From assembly GCF_019649055.1 (NCBI RefSeq), contig NW_026570227.1, positions 2,418,001 through 2,482,000 on the forward strand: a stretch of 64,000 nucleotides of DNA, given 5' to 3'. The stretch comes from Paramacrobiotus metropolitanus. Its lineage: Eukaryota > Tardigrada > Eutardigrada > Parachela > Macrobiotidae. The notes beneath the pieces are model-generated. The model was given only the letters and a program-made list of their open reading frames with translations, did not search any database and was not told the DNA's origin. The position numbers and the translations under genes are program-made. Numbering within the stretch: position 1 is the first letter of the stretch; the number at the start of each line of letters is the position of its first letter. Positions 33,416-47,000 of the stretch are shown here, one piece after another.

Positions 33416-34247
33416 ACGATTTTGGTTGTGGTTTTAACGTTTAATTTTAAATCATTTTGTGTAGTATTTCGCGAACGCACTTTTTGTTTTACAGTATTGA
33501 TGGCTTTTGCCCAATAAAGAGAGACATCTTACTTTCATGTATGGTGCGAACAAAGCGACTGCTGCACATTTGAAATCACTCTTCAACTCCTTATGTTTCA
33601 ATAAATTATTAAGTTTGCTGAGTAGAAGTATGAAGTTTCAAGGGTTTAAATGGCTTGGGGTTAAGGTAACTAACTGGCTTATGCTGATAAAGGTTGTTTC
33701 AAGGGTTTAAATTCTTGCATTCTGGTATTTACATATTTTCTAATATCGCACTACGTATAACTTATAACTTACAAGCATATTAGCTGCTTCAATGAGAAAC
33801 ATCTATCAGAACCACTGTTACCTCTACCCGTAATCGCTGTGCTGATTCTGCGCACATTCGCATTAAAACTGTGAGTCACTGACAATATGCAGACCATAAA
33901 CCGGTCCGCATGCCTGCCGGCACTAGCGCACATGATTTGGGTATCATCGAATGTCTGATTATATCTCTACGCTTGTACTCGTAGTTGCGCATATTACTGC
34001 AAAACACCTTTACTGGCATCCTGGCTTAGCGTAAAGCACTGAATACAATTGGCGTTTATTTTGAAACAGTGACGTTTAATCCGTAATACATGTCTTTCGT
34101 CTTCTCATCGAATTCTCATTTCAGCTTTCTGATGTGCGGATGGGGTGAAATTTTTTTATCTGTAGTCTGTAAATAAAATTTGTGGTAGCTGAGCCCTTTA
34201 TTGATGCTGTTTAGAAGAATTAGTATGAGGCCACTGATTCGACTAAA
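33416..34247. other. Upstream region of gene D
   Basis: AT-rich, with no gene recognised. A duplicated phrase GTTTCAAGGGTTTAAAT occurs near 33635 and 33697. Confidence 0.4.
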
Positions 34248-36861
34248 ATGAATCGCAATTCGGAGCGATTTGCCGTGCATGTCCAAATGGAGTATGGGCT
34301 GTGGCATTACGGAACAGCTGTCGGTGTGCGTCAGATTTCACAGAATCCTGGATTTCTTGTGGATTTTGGATCCCCGCGCATACCGATGATCAAATGCATT
34401 CCGTTTGATGCACGCTTTGATATTTGCCACTGGCGCCACGCCGGAGAACGTTTCCGTCGTCCCAACAGTCGTTTCACTGGTAAGCTACACCCTGTAGAGC
34501 CAAGCTTCCTGAAGCAGCGTGTGCTTACTGCTTTGATACTTTGTATAAATTTCCTGCCACGGAATTTGGAAAACCGCCCAGTTTACTAAACATAGCAGCT
34601 ATGATCGTTCGAGCTTGTTTTCTAATGTCATTGCAAAATTTGCAGTTATCTGGCTCCGATTGCATGAAGCCTCTATGTAATAACTGTTACAAAAAAATAA
34701 ATAAGTACACATAATTTGGCAATTGGCACCAAGGTTTAGTCATGGGCCCTGAAGATGAATACCCGGTGGAAGCGTTCCTGCGTCTGAATGTGGACGAACC
34801 GTGGAAATGGCACCCCGGCATGATGATTATGCTGAACTTCACAGGATTTGCCGATGCATGCTGTTTTGTCATGGTTACAGCTTACCTTAACGGTACCTCA
34901 AACCTTTTTGTCCTCCCAAAGGAGCGTGTTCGTTCACCGGTTTCCACAACCCGCCCCGTTGCTTCCCCTTTCGAAAAGACCGAGCTGCGCTTTAAATTGC
35001 GAATGCTTGGGATGCGGAATACAGTAAGTTAAACATGCTTTAATTTATGATACCAGAGATACGATTGACTAATGGTACTGGTTTGTCCACGGAAACGAAA
35101 AACCTGGCTCACTACCCGACGTGAAACAGTATTTGTACACCGCAAATGTAACGGCGACGTTTCGATGCTCACGTATTTGGTACCATGTAGGCATGTACAG
35201 GGTCACTTCCCTTCCATATGTCTCGAAGTGTCTCGCGCAAAATTTGTTGTTATGTACGAACATTCGAAACTGAGAGGGGACTGGGCGATGCTTTTGCAAT
35301 GTCCTATTTTTCTGAGTATTATGGTACACAGATTCAGTATGTGTTTAAGAGCTTTTTGGTATTTGAAATCATGGAGCATGGACGCCGTGGAAGCCCACAG
35401 ACGGTCTTGTGATTATATACCGAACGCAGGATGCAATATTGGTTTTGTAATTATTTTGCACTTACAATATTTTGGCAGATACAATCCTGGCGCAAGCTGA
35501 ACCTTCCGAATAATTCGCGATCGCCGCAACAAGACGCCCAGAATAATGGAAAGCAGTTGCTCTTGTCTCGTGTCAAAATCCAGAACCTTCCGGCTGAAGT
35601 TATGATGGAAGTATTTATTTGTATAGAGACCACTGCACAAAGCCGGCTTCGCTCTGTGTACAGCGGTTGGAACAGCCTTCTGACGTCATCTCCCCTTCAA
35701 CGGTTCCTCCTTTTCACCGGGTCGACAGACGATCCTAGTCATCGCTATTCAAACATAGCTTGCCTGCATGCCTGCTGGCGACCCATAATTATATTTGCTG
35801 GCTGTAGTGCTTCGCGTTCTCCATCCGACACGACCATCTTATCCGGGCCATTACTCCGCCAAATCATGGAGAGAGGCGGTCATCGGTGCGCAGAGACGCT
35901 GATACTGAGCGGGGTCGCATGGAACTGGTCGGCGCCCAGTCGTCCGCGGACCACATCGGGTCGCCGAGATTTTGTGATGACGGCATGCCTCAGCCTGTCC
36001 GTACTGGCCGCTGTATGCCATACTCTGCTTATCAAGGATATCCACATGATCGACTTGTTCTACTCGTACAGTAAGCCGTGCTTTCCAGCGTGCGAAGATT
36101 ATAAACCGGAATTCACGCGGTGTATTCTGCGATTGAGAATTCGCGATGGCCGCATCCGTGGTCGAGGCTTGACCATTGAGGATTGGTGGAATTTGCTAGA
36201 AAGCAGTTGTCCCTCGCTGAAGGCCTCGCAGGTCCAGTCGCTCTCGAACTGGATGGAGGAATGCTTGCAAACAGATGCAACGTCTGTGCTTCGTGATCAA
36301 TGGAGCGATGCTGACGACCGCAACAGAAGTGGCGCAATTCCCATTGTAAGGATACATGTAATAGTCACAGGCATGGTTTTACCGTCGCCTGAAAAACTTG
36401 GACCCTTCCGTCAAATTGTAACTCATAAACGAACATTTGGATATACCCATACGGCTACCAACTATTTTCGAAGCACAGAGCCACGTAAAAAATTACAAGT
36501 TACTGCCGTCAGATAATTACTGCAGTCTTTATTACGATGGACGCCGAAGTTCTCTTTACGCTGAAACCGCGCACCCAACTACACATCCCCCGATTCTTTA
36601 TTCCTTCACATTATTCTATACTAACCGCGTGCCATTTGCTTCTAGATATTACAGGAATTCCAAAGAATGGATCCCCGTGCTGGTAATCAGTATCCCCATG
36701 TGAGACTGGATGAGTGGACGGAAATTAAACCGCCGTTGGCGACACTCAGCAAACTCACGGTGTACGCCTTACGTACGCTACAGCTGCAACCAAAATCCCC
36801 CGCTACGCGTTCTTTCTGTATAAATTTAGATATACCTTTAATTTCAAACGAAGCTTCCTAA
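34248..36861 (+). CDS. Gene D: tandem-Agenet-like F-box protein, intact
   Basis: Four exons join in phase: 34248-34479, 34734-35023, 35479-36345 and 36646-36861. They give 534 residues. Splice sites are CACTG|GTAAGC, CCAAG|GT, ACA|GTAAGT, TTGGCAG|ATA, CCCATT|GTAAGG and TTCTAG|ATA. Residues about 5-60 (FAVHVQMEYGLWHYGTAVGV .. GFLVDFGSP .. IPFDARF) and about 82-140 (VEAFLRLNVDEPWKWHPG .. KERVRSPV) resemble the two Agenet/Tudor modules of FMRP. An F-box lies near 208-250 (LPAEVMMEVFICIET .. RLRSVYSGWNSLL). The tail has CLHACWRPIIIF, GGHRCAETLIL and DWWNLLESSCPSL, and exon 4 starts ILQEFQRMDPRAGN. A role as an SCF substrate adaptor with a methyl-lysine or RNA-linked reader is inferred, not shown. 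Confidence 0.82.
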
Positions 36862-37440
36862 CTTAATTTGAAGAAATTGCTGCTTTTGTTTATTTATTCG
36901 GAGACGCTGGGCACGAACTAAGAACTACCCGTTGAAGATAAAATCATCGTCAACATCATTTGTTCGCTAACCGGAAGCACATTGATGAGATTAATAAGTT
37001 TGACGCTTAGAATTTTATTTATAATGATGGTAAAACCGGAGTATTTTGTGACGGAGGTCACGGAGCTGATATAATCAAATGACGTAACGCTGCAATGCAG
37101 GAAGAATTTTTGTTCTGCTTTGACTTTGCTGCGAAGCGGCGCGATCGTCGTACCAAAACGAGAAGTCAGAAGCAAACTCTGTCATATTCTTATAGAGTAT
37201 TCGATCAGTTCGTACGAAAATTTTTCGACACGACGTTGTCTCGAAAAAACAATAATTTCAATAACGATTCGAATCAGCTGTTCGGACTTTTCGGTTTGAC
37301 TCTCACTATAATAACACTGGCCAAAAGCAAATGCACACTCCACCAAGGCCTTCTAAATGCAAATTTTACCATCCATCCGTCCTGGTGAAGATCTGGTACC
37401 TCTAGATCTGGACTAATGACGATATCGAAAGCGGCGAAGA
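36862..37440. other. Intergenic with a fragment related to 57.99 kb
   Basis: No gene is recognised. The stretch at about 37101-37220 (translation LFCFDFAAKRRDR) resembles about 57990-58110 (LLCYDFAVKRYG) over some 100 bp. They are probably two copies of the same unidentified sequence. Confidence 0.35.
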
Positions 37441-37818
37441 ATGGGCATTTGTCGGTCCGGTGTTACCGGTTTTGTAACCGGTATACATACTATACTTAAA
37501 CGTTTTGCGGAAAGGTTTGTCCAGTTATTTGGAGGGAACGTATGCCACGTACCCGTCGTACCGCAACGATGGATCGATAATGTGGCTACGGAAATATCCG
37601 GACGATTAGTTGTCATCATCGAACAACTGTTGTCTGATGACAGCCAACTGTCCGCAAACTTCCGTGATCACATTATCGCAGCTCCTGCATGTCCTCAAGG
37701 AACTGGTTACAAAATCTACACGCACTCCTTAAAGCGTGAAGCCGTCGCCAAATTCCATCGGGCGGCCCTTTATTCTGTGGAGCTGTTAAAACTAATGTTT
37801 ACCCAGCATCGTGTTTAG
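37441..37818 (+). CDS. Hypothetical 125-residue frame, unrecognised
   Basis: An open frame of 125 codons with ordinary amino-acid composition (PVVPQRWIDNVATEI, DDSQLSANFRDHII, LKREAVAKFHRAA). It has no domain I recognise, no clear signal peptide and no membrane segment. It ends about 80 bp before the GC-rich repeats that open the satellite array. It may be a real small gene, the last exon of one, or chance. Confidence 0.25.
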   Translation: MGICRSGVTGFVTGIHTILKRFAERFVQLFGGNVCHVPVVPQRWIDNVATEISGRLVVIIEQLLSDDSQLSANFRDHIIAAPACPQGTGYKIYTHSLKREAVAKFHRAALYSVELLKLMFTQHRV

Positions 37819-37884
37819 AAAGGTTAAAGTGCAGTAATCAAGCGAGCGAGCGAGCGTTTTTAAGTTGTAGTGCGTCACGCGAAG

Positions 37885-37980
37885 AGCTGGGTCCCCGGGG
37901 TCCAGGGGCGAAGCCCCTGGCCGGGGTTTGGGGCGGAGCCCCAATAAGCAGGGGGTGCGGGGGGCGCAGCCCCCCGCTGA
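37885..37980. repeat. GC-rich inverted repeats at the left edge of the satellite
   Basis: Three short hairpins follow one another: GGGGCGAAGCCCC, GGGGCGGAGCCCC and GGGGGGCGCAGCCCCCC. Before them lie AGCGAGCGAGCGAGCG and CCCCGGGG. Such runs are unlike the surrounding AT-rich DNA. Confidence 0.85.
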
Positions 37981-38018
37981 AACAATTGAGAAGGTACAAC
38001 AAAATTTATCAGTACTTA

Positions 38019-41000
38019 CCGGCCCAGGCGTAGTGTTTTGGAAGAACCGTCACACGGAGAACCACCCGGGCATTATTGACGAACCCGCCGTACGAATGTA
38101 TGGCGGGGGCGTAAATTTTGACCCGGTCCGGAAATTTTCACCGGTCCAGGTGGGGTGTTTTGGAAGAACCGTCAAGCAGAGAACCATCCGGGCATTATTG
38201 ACGAACCCGCCGTACTAATGTACTAATGTATGGCAGGGCCGTAAATTTTGACCCGGTCCCAAAGTTTTGACCGGCCCAGGTGGCGTATTTTGGAAGAACC
38301 GTCAAGCAGAGAACCACCCGGGCATTACTGACGAACCCGCCGTACTAAAGTATGGCAGGGCCGTAAATTTTGACCCGGTCCGGAAATTGTGATCGGTCCA
38401 GGTGCCGTGTTTTGGAAGAACCGTCACGCAGAGAACCACCCGGGCATTATTAACGAACCCGCCGTACTAAAGTATGGCAGGGCCGTAAATTTTGACTCGG
38501 TCTAAAAATTTTGACCGGCCCAGGTGGCGTGTTTTGGAAGAACCGTCACGCAGTGGACCACCCGGGCATTATTGACGAACCCGCCGTACTAAAGGATGGC
38601 AGGGCCGTAAATTTTGACCCGGTCCGGAAATTGTGACCAGTCCAGGTGGCGTGTTTTGGAAGAACCGTCACGCAGAGAACTACCCGGGCATTATTGACGA
38701 ACCCGCCTTACTAATGTACTAATGTATGGCAGGGCCGTAAATTTTGACCCGGTCCGAAAAGTTTGACCGGCCCAGGTGGCGTGTTTTGGAAGAACCTGGC
38801 AGGGCCGTAAATTTTGACTCGGTCTAAAATTTTTGACCGGCCCAGGTGGCGTGTTTTGGAAGAACCGTCACACGGAGAACCACCCGGGCATTATTGACGA
38901 ACCCGCCGTACTAATGTATGGCAGGGCCGTAAATTTTGACCACGTCCAAAAATTTTGACCGGCCCAGGTGGCGTGTTTTGAAAGAACCGTCACGCAGAGA
39001 ACCATCCGGGCATTATTAACGAACCCGCCGCACTAAAATATGGCAGGGCCGTAAATTTTGACTCGAACTAAAAATTTTGACCGGCCTAGGTGGCGTGTTT
39101 TGGAAGAACCGTCACACAGAGGACCACTCAGGCATTATTGACGAACATGCCGTACTAAAGGATGGCAGGGCCGTAAATTTTGACCCGGTCTAAAAATTTT
39201 GACCGGCCCAGGTGGCGTGTTTTGGTAGAACCGTCACGCAGAGAACCACCCGGGCACTATTGACGAACCCGCCGTACTAATGTATGGCGGGGGCGTAAAT
39301 TTGGACTTGGTCCGGAAATTTTGACCGGTCCAGGTGGCGTGTTTTGGAAGAACCATTACGCAGAGAACCACCCGGGCATTATTGACGAACCCGCCGTACT
39401 AAAGTATGGCAGGGCCGTAAATTTTGACCCGGTCCCAAAGTTTTGACCGGCCCAGGTGGCGTGTTTTAAAAGAACCGTCACGCAGAGAAATACCCGGGCA
39501 TTATTGACGAACCCGCCGTACTAATGTATGGCGGGGGCGTAAATTTTGACCCGGTCCGGAAATTGTGATCGGTCCAGGTGGCGTGTTTTGGAAGAACCGT
39601 CACGCAGAGAACCACCCGGGCATTATTAACGAACCCGCCGTACTAAAGTATGGCAGGGCCGTAAATTTTGACTCGGTCTAAAAATTTTGACCGGCCCAGG
39701 TGGCGTGTTTTGGAAGAACCGTCACGCAGTGGACCACCCGGGCATTATTGACGAACCCGCCGTACTAAAGGATGGCAGGGCCGTAAATTTTGACCCGGTC
39801 CGGAAATTGTGACCAGTCCAGGTGGCGTGTTTTGGAAGAACCGTCACGCAGAGAACTACCCGGGCATTATTGACGAACCCGCCTTACTAATGTACTAATG
39901 TATGGCAGGGCCGTAAATTTTGACCCGGTCCGAAAAGTTTGACCGGCCCAGGTGGCGTGTTTGGAAGAACCTGGCAGGGCCGTAAATTTTGACTCGGTCT
40001 AAAATTTTGACCGGCCCAGGTGGCGTGTTTTGGAAGAACCGTCACACGGAGAACCACCCGGGCATTATTGACGAACCCGCCGTACGAATGTATGGCGGGG
40101 GCGTAAATTTTGACCCGGTCCCAAAGTTTTGACCGGCCCAGGTGGCGTATTTTGGAAGAACCGTCAAGCAGAGAACCACCCGGGCATTACTGACGAACCC
40201 GCCGTACTAAAGTATGGCAGGTCCGTAAATTTTGACCCGGTCCGGAAATTTTGACCGGTCCAGGTGGGGTGTTTTGGAAGAACCGTCAAGCAGAGAACCA
40301 TCCGGGCATTATTGACGAACCCGCCGTACTAATGTATGGCAGGGCCGTAAATTTTGACCCGGTCCCGAAGTTTTGACCGGCCCAGGTGGCGTGTTTGGAA
40401 GAACCGTCACGCAGAGAACCACCCGGGCATTATTGACGAACCCGCCGTACTAATGTATGGCAGGGCCGTAAATTTTGACCCAGTCCCGAAGTTTTGACCG
40501 GCCCAGGTGGCGTGTTTTGGAAGAACCGTCACGCAGAAAACCACGCGGGCATTATTGACGAACCTGCCGTACTAATGTATGGCGGGGGCGTAAATTTTGA
40601 CCCGGTCCGGAAATTGTGACCGGTCCAGGTGGCGTGTTTTAAAAGAACCGTCACGCAGAGAACCACCGGGCATTATTAACGAACCCGCCGTACTAAAGTA
40701 TGGCAGGGCCGTAAATTTGACCCGGTCCAAAATTTTGACCGGCCTAGGTGGCGTGTTTTGGAAGAACCGTCACGCAGAGAACCATCCGGGCATTATTAAC
40801 GAACCCGCCGCCCTAAAATATGGCAGGGCCGTAAATTTTGACTCGAACTGAAAATTCTGACCGGCCTAGGTGGCGTGTTTTGGAAGAACCGTCACACAGA
40901 GGACCACTCAGGCATTATTGACGAACATGCCGTACTAAAGGATGGCAGGGCCGTAAATTTTGACCCGGTCTAAAAATTTTGACCGGCCCAGGTGGCGTGT

Positions 41001-44000
41001 TTTGGAAGAACCGTCACGCAGAGAACCACCCGGGCATTATTGACGAACCCGCCGTACTAATGTATGGCGGGGCGTAAATTGGACTTGGTCCGGAAATTTT
41101 GACCGGTCCAGGTGGCGTGTTTTGGAAGAACCATTACGCAGAGAACCACCCGGGCATTATTAACGAACCCGCCGTACTAAAGTATGGCAGGGCCGTAATT
41201 TTGACCCGGTCCAAAATTTTGACCGGCCTAGGTGGCGTGTTTTGGAAGAACCGTCACGCAGAGAACCACCGGGCATTATTGACGAACCCGCCGTACTAAT
41301 GTATGGCAGGGCCGTAAATTTGACCCGGTCCCGAAGTTTTGACCGGCCCAGGTGGCGTGTTTTGGAAGAACCGTCACGCAGAGAACCACGCGGGCATTAT
41401 TGACGAACCTGCCGTACTAATGTATGGCGGGGCGTAAATTCTGACCCGGTCCGGAAATTGTGACCGGTCCAGGTGGCGTGTTTTAAAGAACCGTCACGCA
41501 GAGAACCACCCGGGCATTATTAACGAACCCGCCGTACTAAAGTATGGCAGGGCCGTAAATTTTGACCCGGTCCAAAAATTTTGACCGGCCTAGGTGGCGT
41601 GTTTTGGAAGAACCGTCACGCAGAGAACCACCCGGGCATTATTAACGAACCCGCCGCCCTAAAATATGGCAGGGCCGTAAATTTTGACTCGAACTGAAAA
41701 TTCTGACCGGCCTAGGTGGCGTGTTTTGGAAGAACCGTCACACAGAGGACCACTCAGGCATTATTGACGAACATGCCGTACTAAAGGATGGCAGGGCCGT
41801 AAATTTTGACCCGGTCTAAAAATTTTGACCGGCCCAGGTGGCGTGTTTTGGAAGAACCGTCACGCAGAGAACCACCCGGGCATTATTGACGAACCCGCCG
41901 TACTAATGTATGGCGGGGGCGTAAATTTGGACTTGGTCCGGAAATTTTGACCGGTCCAGGTGGCGTGTTTTGGAAGAACCATTACGCAGAGAACCACCCG
42001 GGCATTATTAACGAACCCGCCGTACTAAAGTATGGCAGGGCCGTAAATTTTGACCCGGTCCAAAAATTTTGACCGGCCTAGGTGGCGTGTTTTGGAAGAA
42101 CCGTCACGCAGAGAACCACCCGGGCATTATTGACGAACCCGCCGTACTAATGTATGGCAGGGCCGTAAATTTTGACCCGGTCCCGAAGTTTTGACCGGCC
42201 CAGGTGGCGTGTTTTGGAAGAACCGTCACGCAGAGAACCACGCGGGCATTATTGACGAACCTGCCGTACTAATGTATGGCGGGGGCGTAAATTTTGACCC
42301 GGTCCGGAAATTGTGACCGGTCCAGGTGGCGTGTTTTAAAAGAACCGTCACGCAGAGAACCACCGGGCATTATTAACGAACCCGCCGTACTAAAGTATGG
42401 CAGGGCCGTAAATTTTGACCCGGTCCAAAATTTTGACCGGCCTAGGTGGCGTGTTTTGGAAGAACCGTCACGCAGAGAACCACCGGGCATTATTGACGAA
42501 CCCGCCGTACTAATGTATGGCGGGGGCGTAAATTATCTGGTCCGGAAATTTTGACCGGTCCAGGTGGCGTGTTTTGGAAGAACCATTACGCAGAGAACCA
42601 CCCGGGCATTATTGACGAACCCGCCGTACTAAAATATGGCAGGGCCGTAAATTTTGACCCGGTCCCAAAGTTTTGAACGGCCCAGGTGGCGTGTTTTAAA
42701 AGAACCGTCACGCAGAGAAATACCCGGGCATTATTGACGAACCCGCCTTACTAATGTACTAATGTATGGCAGGGCCGTAAATTTTGACCCGGTCCGAAAA
42801 GTTTGACCGGCCCAGGTGGCGTGTTGTGGAAGAACCTGGCAGGGCCGTAAATTTTGACTCGGTCTAAAATTTTTGACCGGCCCAGGTGGCGTGTTTTGGA
42901 AGAACCGTCACACGGAGAACCACCCGGGCATTATTGACGAACCCGCCGTACGAATGTATGGCGGGGGCGTAAATTTTGACCCGGTCCCAAAGTTTTGACC
43001 GGCCCAGGTGGCGTATTTTGGAAGAACCGTCAAGCAGAGAACCACCCGGGCATTACTGACGAACCCGCCGTACTAAAGTATGGCAGGTCCGTAAATTTTG
43101 ACCCGGTCCGGAAATTTTGACCGGTCCAGGTGGGGTGTTTTGGAAGAACCGTCAAGCAGAGAACCATCCGGGCATTATTGACGAACCCGCCGTACTAATG
43201 TATGGCAGGGCCGTAAATTTTGACCCGGTCCCGAAGTTTTGACCGGCCCAGGTGGCGTGTTTTGGAAGAACCGTCACGCAGAGAACCACCCGGGCATTAT
43301 TGACGAACCCGCCGTACTAATGTATGGCAGGGCCGTAAATTTTGACCCGGTCCCGAAGTTTTGACCGGCCCAGGTGGCGTGTTTTGGAAGAACCGTCACG
43401 CAGAGAACCACGCGGGCATTATTGACGAACCTGCCGTACTAATGTATGGCGGGGGCGTAAATTTTGACCCGGTCCGGAAATTGTGACCGGTCCAGGTGGC
43501 GTGTTTTAAAAGAACCGTCACGCAGAGAACCACCCGGGCATTATTAACGAACCCGCCGTACTAAAGTATGGCAGGGCCGTAAATTTTGACCCGGTCCAAA
43601 AATTTTGACCGGCCTAGGTGGCGTGTTTTGGAAGAACCGTCACGCAGAGAACCATCCGGGCATTATTAACGAACCCGCCGCACTAAAATATGGCAGGGCC
43701 GTAAATTTTGACTCGAACTGAAAATTTTGACCGGCCTAGGTGGCGTGTTTTGGAAGAACCGTCACACAGAGGACCACTCAGGCATTATTGACGAACATGC
43801 CGTACTAAAGGATGGCAGGGCCGTAAATTTGACCCGGTCTAAAAATTTTGACCGGCCCAGGTGGCGTGTTTTGGAAGAACCGTCACGCAGAGAACCACCC
43901 GGGCATTATTGACGAACCCGCCGTACTAATGTATGGCGGGGGAGTAAATTTGGACTTGGTCCGGAAATTTTGACCGGTCCAGGTGGCGTGTTTTGGAAGA

Positions 44001-47000
44001 ACCGTCACGCAGAGAACCACGCGGGCATTATTGACGAACCCGCCGTACTAATGTATGGCAGGGCCGTAAATTTTGACCCGGTCCCGAAGTTTTGACCGGC
44101 CCAGGTGGCGTGTTTTGGAAGAACCGTCACGCAGAGAACCACGCGGGCATTATTGACGAACCTGCCGTACTAATGTATGGCGGGGGCGTAAATTTTGACC
44201 CGGTCCGGAAATTGTGACCGGTCCAGGTGGCGTGTTTTAAAAGAACCGTCACGCAGAGAACCACCCGGGCATTATTAACGAACCCGCCGTACTAAAGTAT
44301 GGCAGGGCCGTAAATTTTGACCCGGTCCAAAAATTTTGACCGGCCTAGGTGGCGTGTTTTGGAAGAACCGTCACGCAGAGAACCACCCGGGCATTATTGA
44401 CGAACCCGCCGTACTAATGTATGGCAGGGCCGTAAATTTTGACCCGGTCCCGAAGTTTTGACCGGCCCAGGTGGCGTGTTTTGGAAGAACCGTCACGCAG
44501 AGAACCACGCGGGCATTATTGACGAACCTGCCGTACTAATGTATGGCGGGGCGTAAATTCTGACCAGTCCGGAAATTGTGACCGGTCCAGGTGGCGTGTT
44601 TTAAAGAACCGTCACGCAGAGAACCACCCGGGCATTATTAACGAACCCGCCGTACTAAAGTATGGCAGGGCCGTAAATTTTGACCCGGTCCAAAAATTTT
44701 GACCGGCCTAGGTGGCGTGTTTTGGAAGAACCGTCACGCAGAGAACCACCCGGGCATTATTGACGAACCCGCCGTACTAATGTATGGCGGGGGCGTAAAT
44801 TTGGACTTGGTCCGGAAATTTTGACCGGTCCAGGTGGCGTGTTTTGGAAGAACCATTACGCAGAGAACCACCCGGGCATTATTGACGAACCCGCCGTACT
44901 AAAATATGGCAGGGCCGTAAATTTTGACCCGGTCCCAAAGTTTTGAACGGCCCAGGTGGCGTGTTTTAAAAGAACCGTCACGCAGAGAAATACCCGGGCA
45001 TTATTGACGAACCCGCCTTACTAATGTACTAATGTATGGCAGGGCCGTAAATTTTGACCCGGTCCGAAAAGATTGACCGGCCCAGGTGGCGTGTTGTGGA
45101 AGAACCTGGCAGGGCCGTAAATTTTGACTCGGTCTAAAATTTTGACCGGCCCAGGTGGCGTGTTTTGGAAGAACCGTCACACGGAGAACCACCGGGCATT
45201 ATTGACGAACCCGCCGTACGAATGTATGGCGGGGGCGTAAACCCTGACCCGGTCCCAAAGTTTTGACCGGCCCAGGTGGCGTATTTTGGAAGAACCGTCA
45301 AGCAGAGAACCACCCGGGCATTACTGACGAACCCGCCGTACTAAAGTATGGCAGGTCCGTAAATTTTGACCCGGTCCGGAAATTTGACCGGTCCAGGTGG
45401 GGTGTTTTGGAAGAACCGTCAAGCAGAGAACCATCCGGGCATTATTGACGAACCCGCCGTACTAATGTATGGCAGGGCCGTAAATTTTGACCCGGTCCCG
45501 AAGTTTTGACCGGCCCAGGTGGCGTGTTTTGGAAGAACCGTCACGCAGAGAACCACCCGGGCATTATTGACGAACCCGCCGTACTAATGTATGGCAGGGC
45601 CGTAAATTTTGACCCGGTCCCGAAGTTTTGACCGGCCCAGGTGGCGTGTTTTGGAAGAACCGTCACGCAGAGAACCACGCGGGCATTATTGACGAACCTG
45701 CCGTACTAATGTATGGCGGGGGCGTAAATTTGACCCGGTCCGGAAATTGTGACCGGTCCAGGTGGCGTGTTTTAAAGAACCGTCACGCAGAGAACCACCG
45801 GGCATTATTAACGAACCCGCCGTACTAAAGTATGGCAGGGCCGTAAATTTGACCTGGTCCAAAAATTTTGACCGGCCTAGGTGGCGTGTTTTGGAAGAAC
45901 CGTCACGCAGAGAACCATCCGGGCATTATTAACGAACCCGCCGCACTAAAATATGGCAGGGCCGTAAATTTTGACTCGAACTGAAAATTTTGACCGGCCT
46001 AGGTGGCGTGTTTTGGAAGAACCGTCACACAGAGGACCACTCAGGCATTATTGACGAACATGCCGTACTAAAGGATGGCAGGGCCGTAAATTTTGACCCG
46101 GTCTAAAAATTTTGACCGGCCCAGGTGGCGTGTTTTGGAAGAACCGTCACGCAGAGAACCACCCGGGCATTATTGACGAACCCGCCGTACTAATGTATGG
46201 CGGGGGAGTAAATTTGGACTTGGTCCGGAAATTTTGACCGGTCCAGGTGGCGTGTTTTGGAAGAACCGTCAAGCAGAGAACCACGCGGGCATTATTGACG
46301 AACCCGCCGTACTAATGTATGGCAGGGCCGTAAATTTTGACCCGGTCCCGAAGTTTTGACCGGCCCAGGTGGCGTGTTTTGGAAGAACCGTCACGCAGAG
46401 AACCACGCGGGCATTATTGACGAACCTGCCGTACTAATGTATGGCGGGGGCGTAAATTTTGACCCGGTCCGGAAATTGTGACCGGTCCAGGTGGCGTGTT
46501 TTAAAAGAACCGTCACGCAGAGAACCACCCGGGCATTATTAACGAACCCGCCGTACTAAAGTATGGCAGGGCCGTAAATTTTGACCCGGTCCAAAAATTT
46601 TGACCGGCCTAGGTGGCGTGTTTTGGAAGAACCGTCACGCAGAGAACCACCCGGGCATTATTGACGAACCCGCCGTACTAATGTATGGCAGGGCCGTAAA
46701 TTTTGACCACGTCCAAAAATTTTGACCGGCCCAGGTGGCGTGTTTTGGAAGAACCGTCACACAGAGGACCACTCAGGCATTATTGACGAACATGCCGTAC
46801 TAAAGGATGGCAGGGCCGTAAATTTTGACCCGGTCTAAAAATTTTGACCGGCCCAGGTGGCGTGTTTTGGAAGAACCGTCACGCAGAGAACCACCCGGGC
46901 ATTATTGACGAACCCGCCGTACTAATGTATGGCGGGGGCGTAAATTTGGACTTGGTCCGGAAATTTTGACCGGTCCAGGTGGCGTGTTTTGGAAGAACCA

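Noticed and set aside
40597-45828. Repeated 60-90 codon frames inside the satellite on both strands
   Set aside because: They arise from the repeat unit, are interrupted every unit or two, and have no start or splice context.
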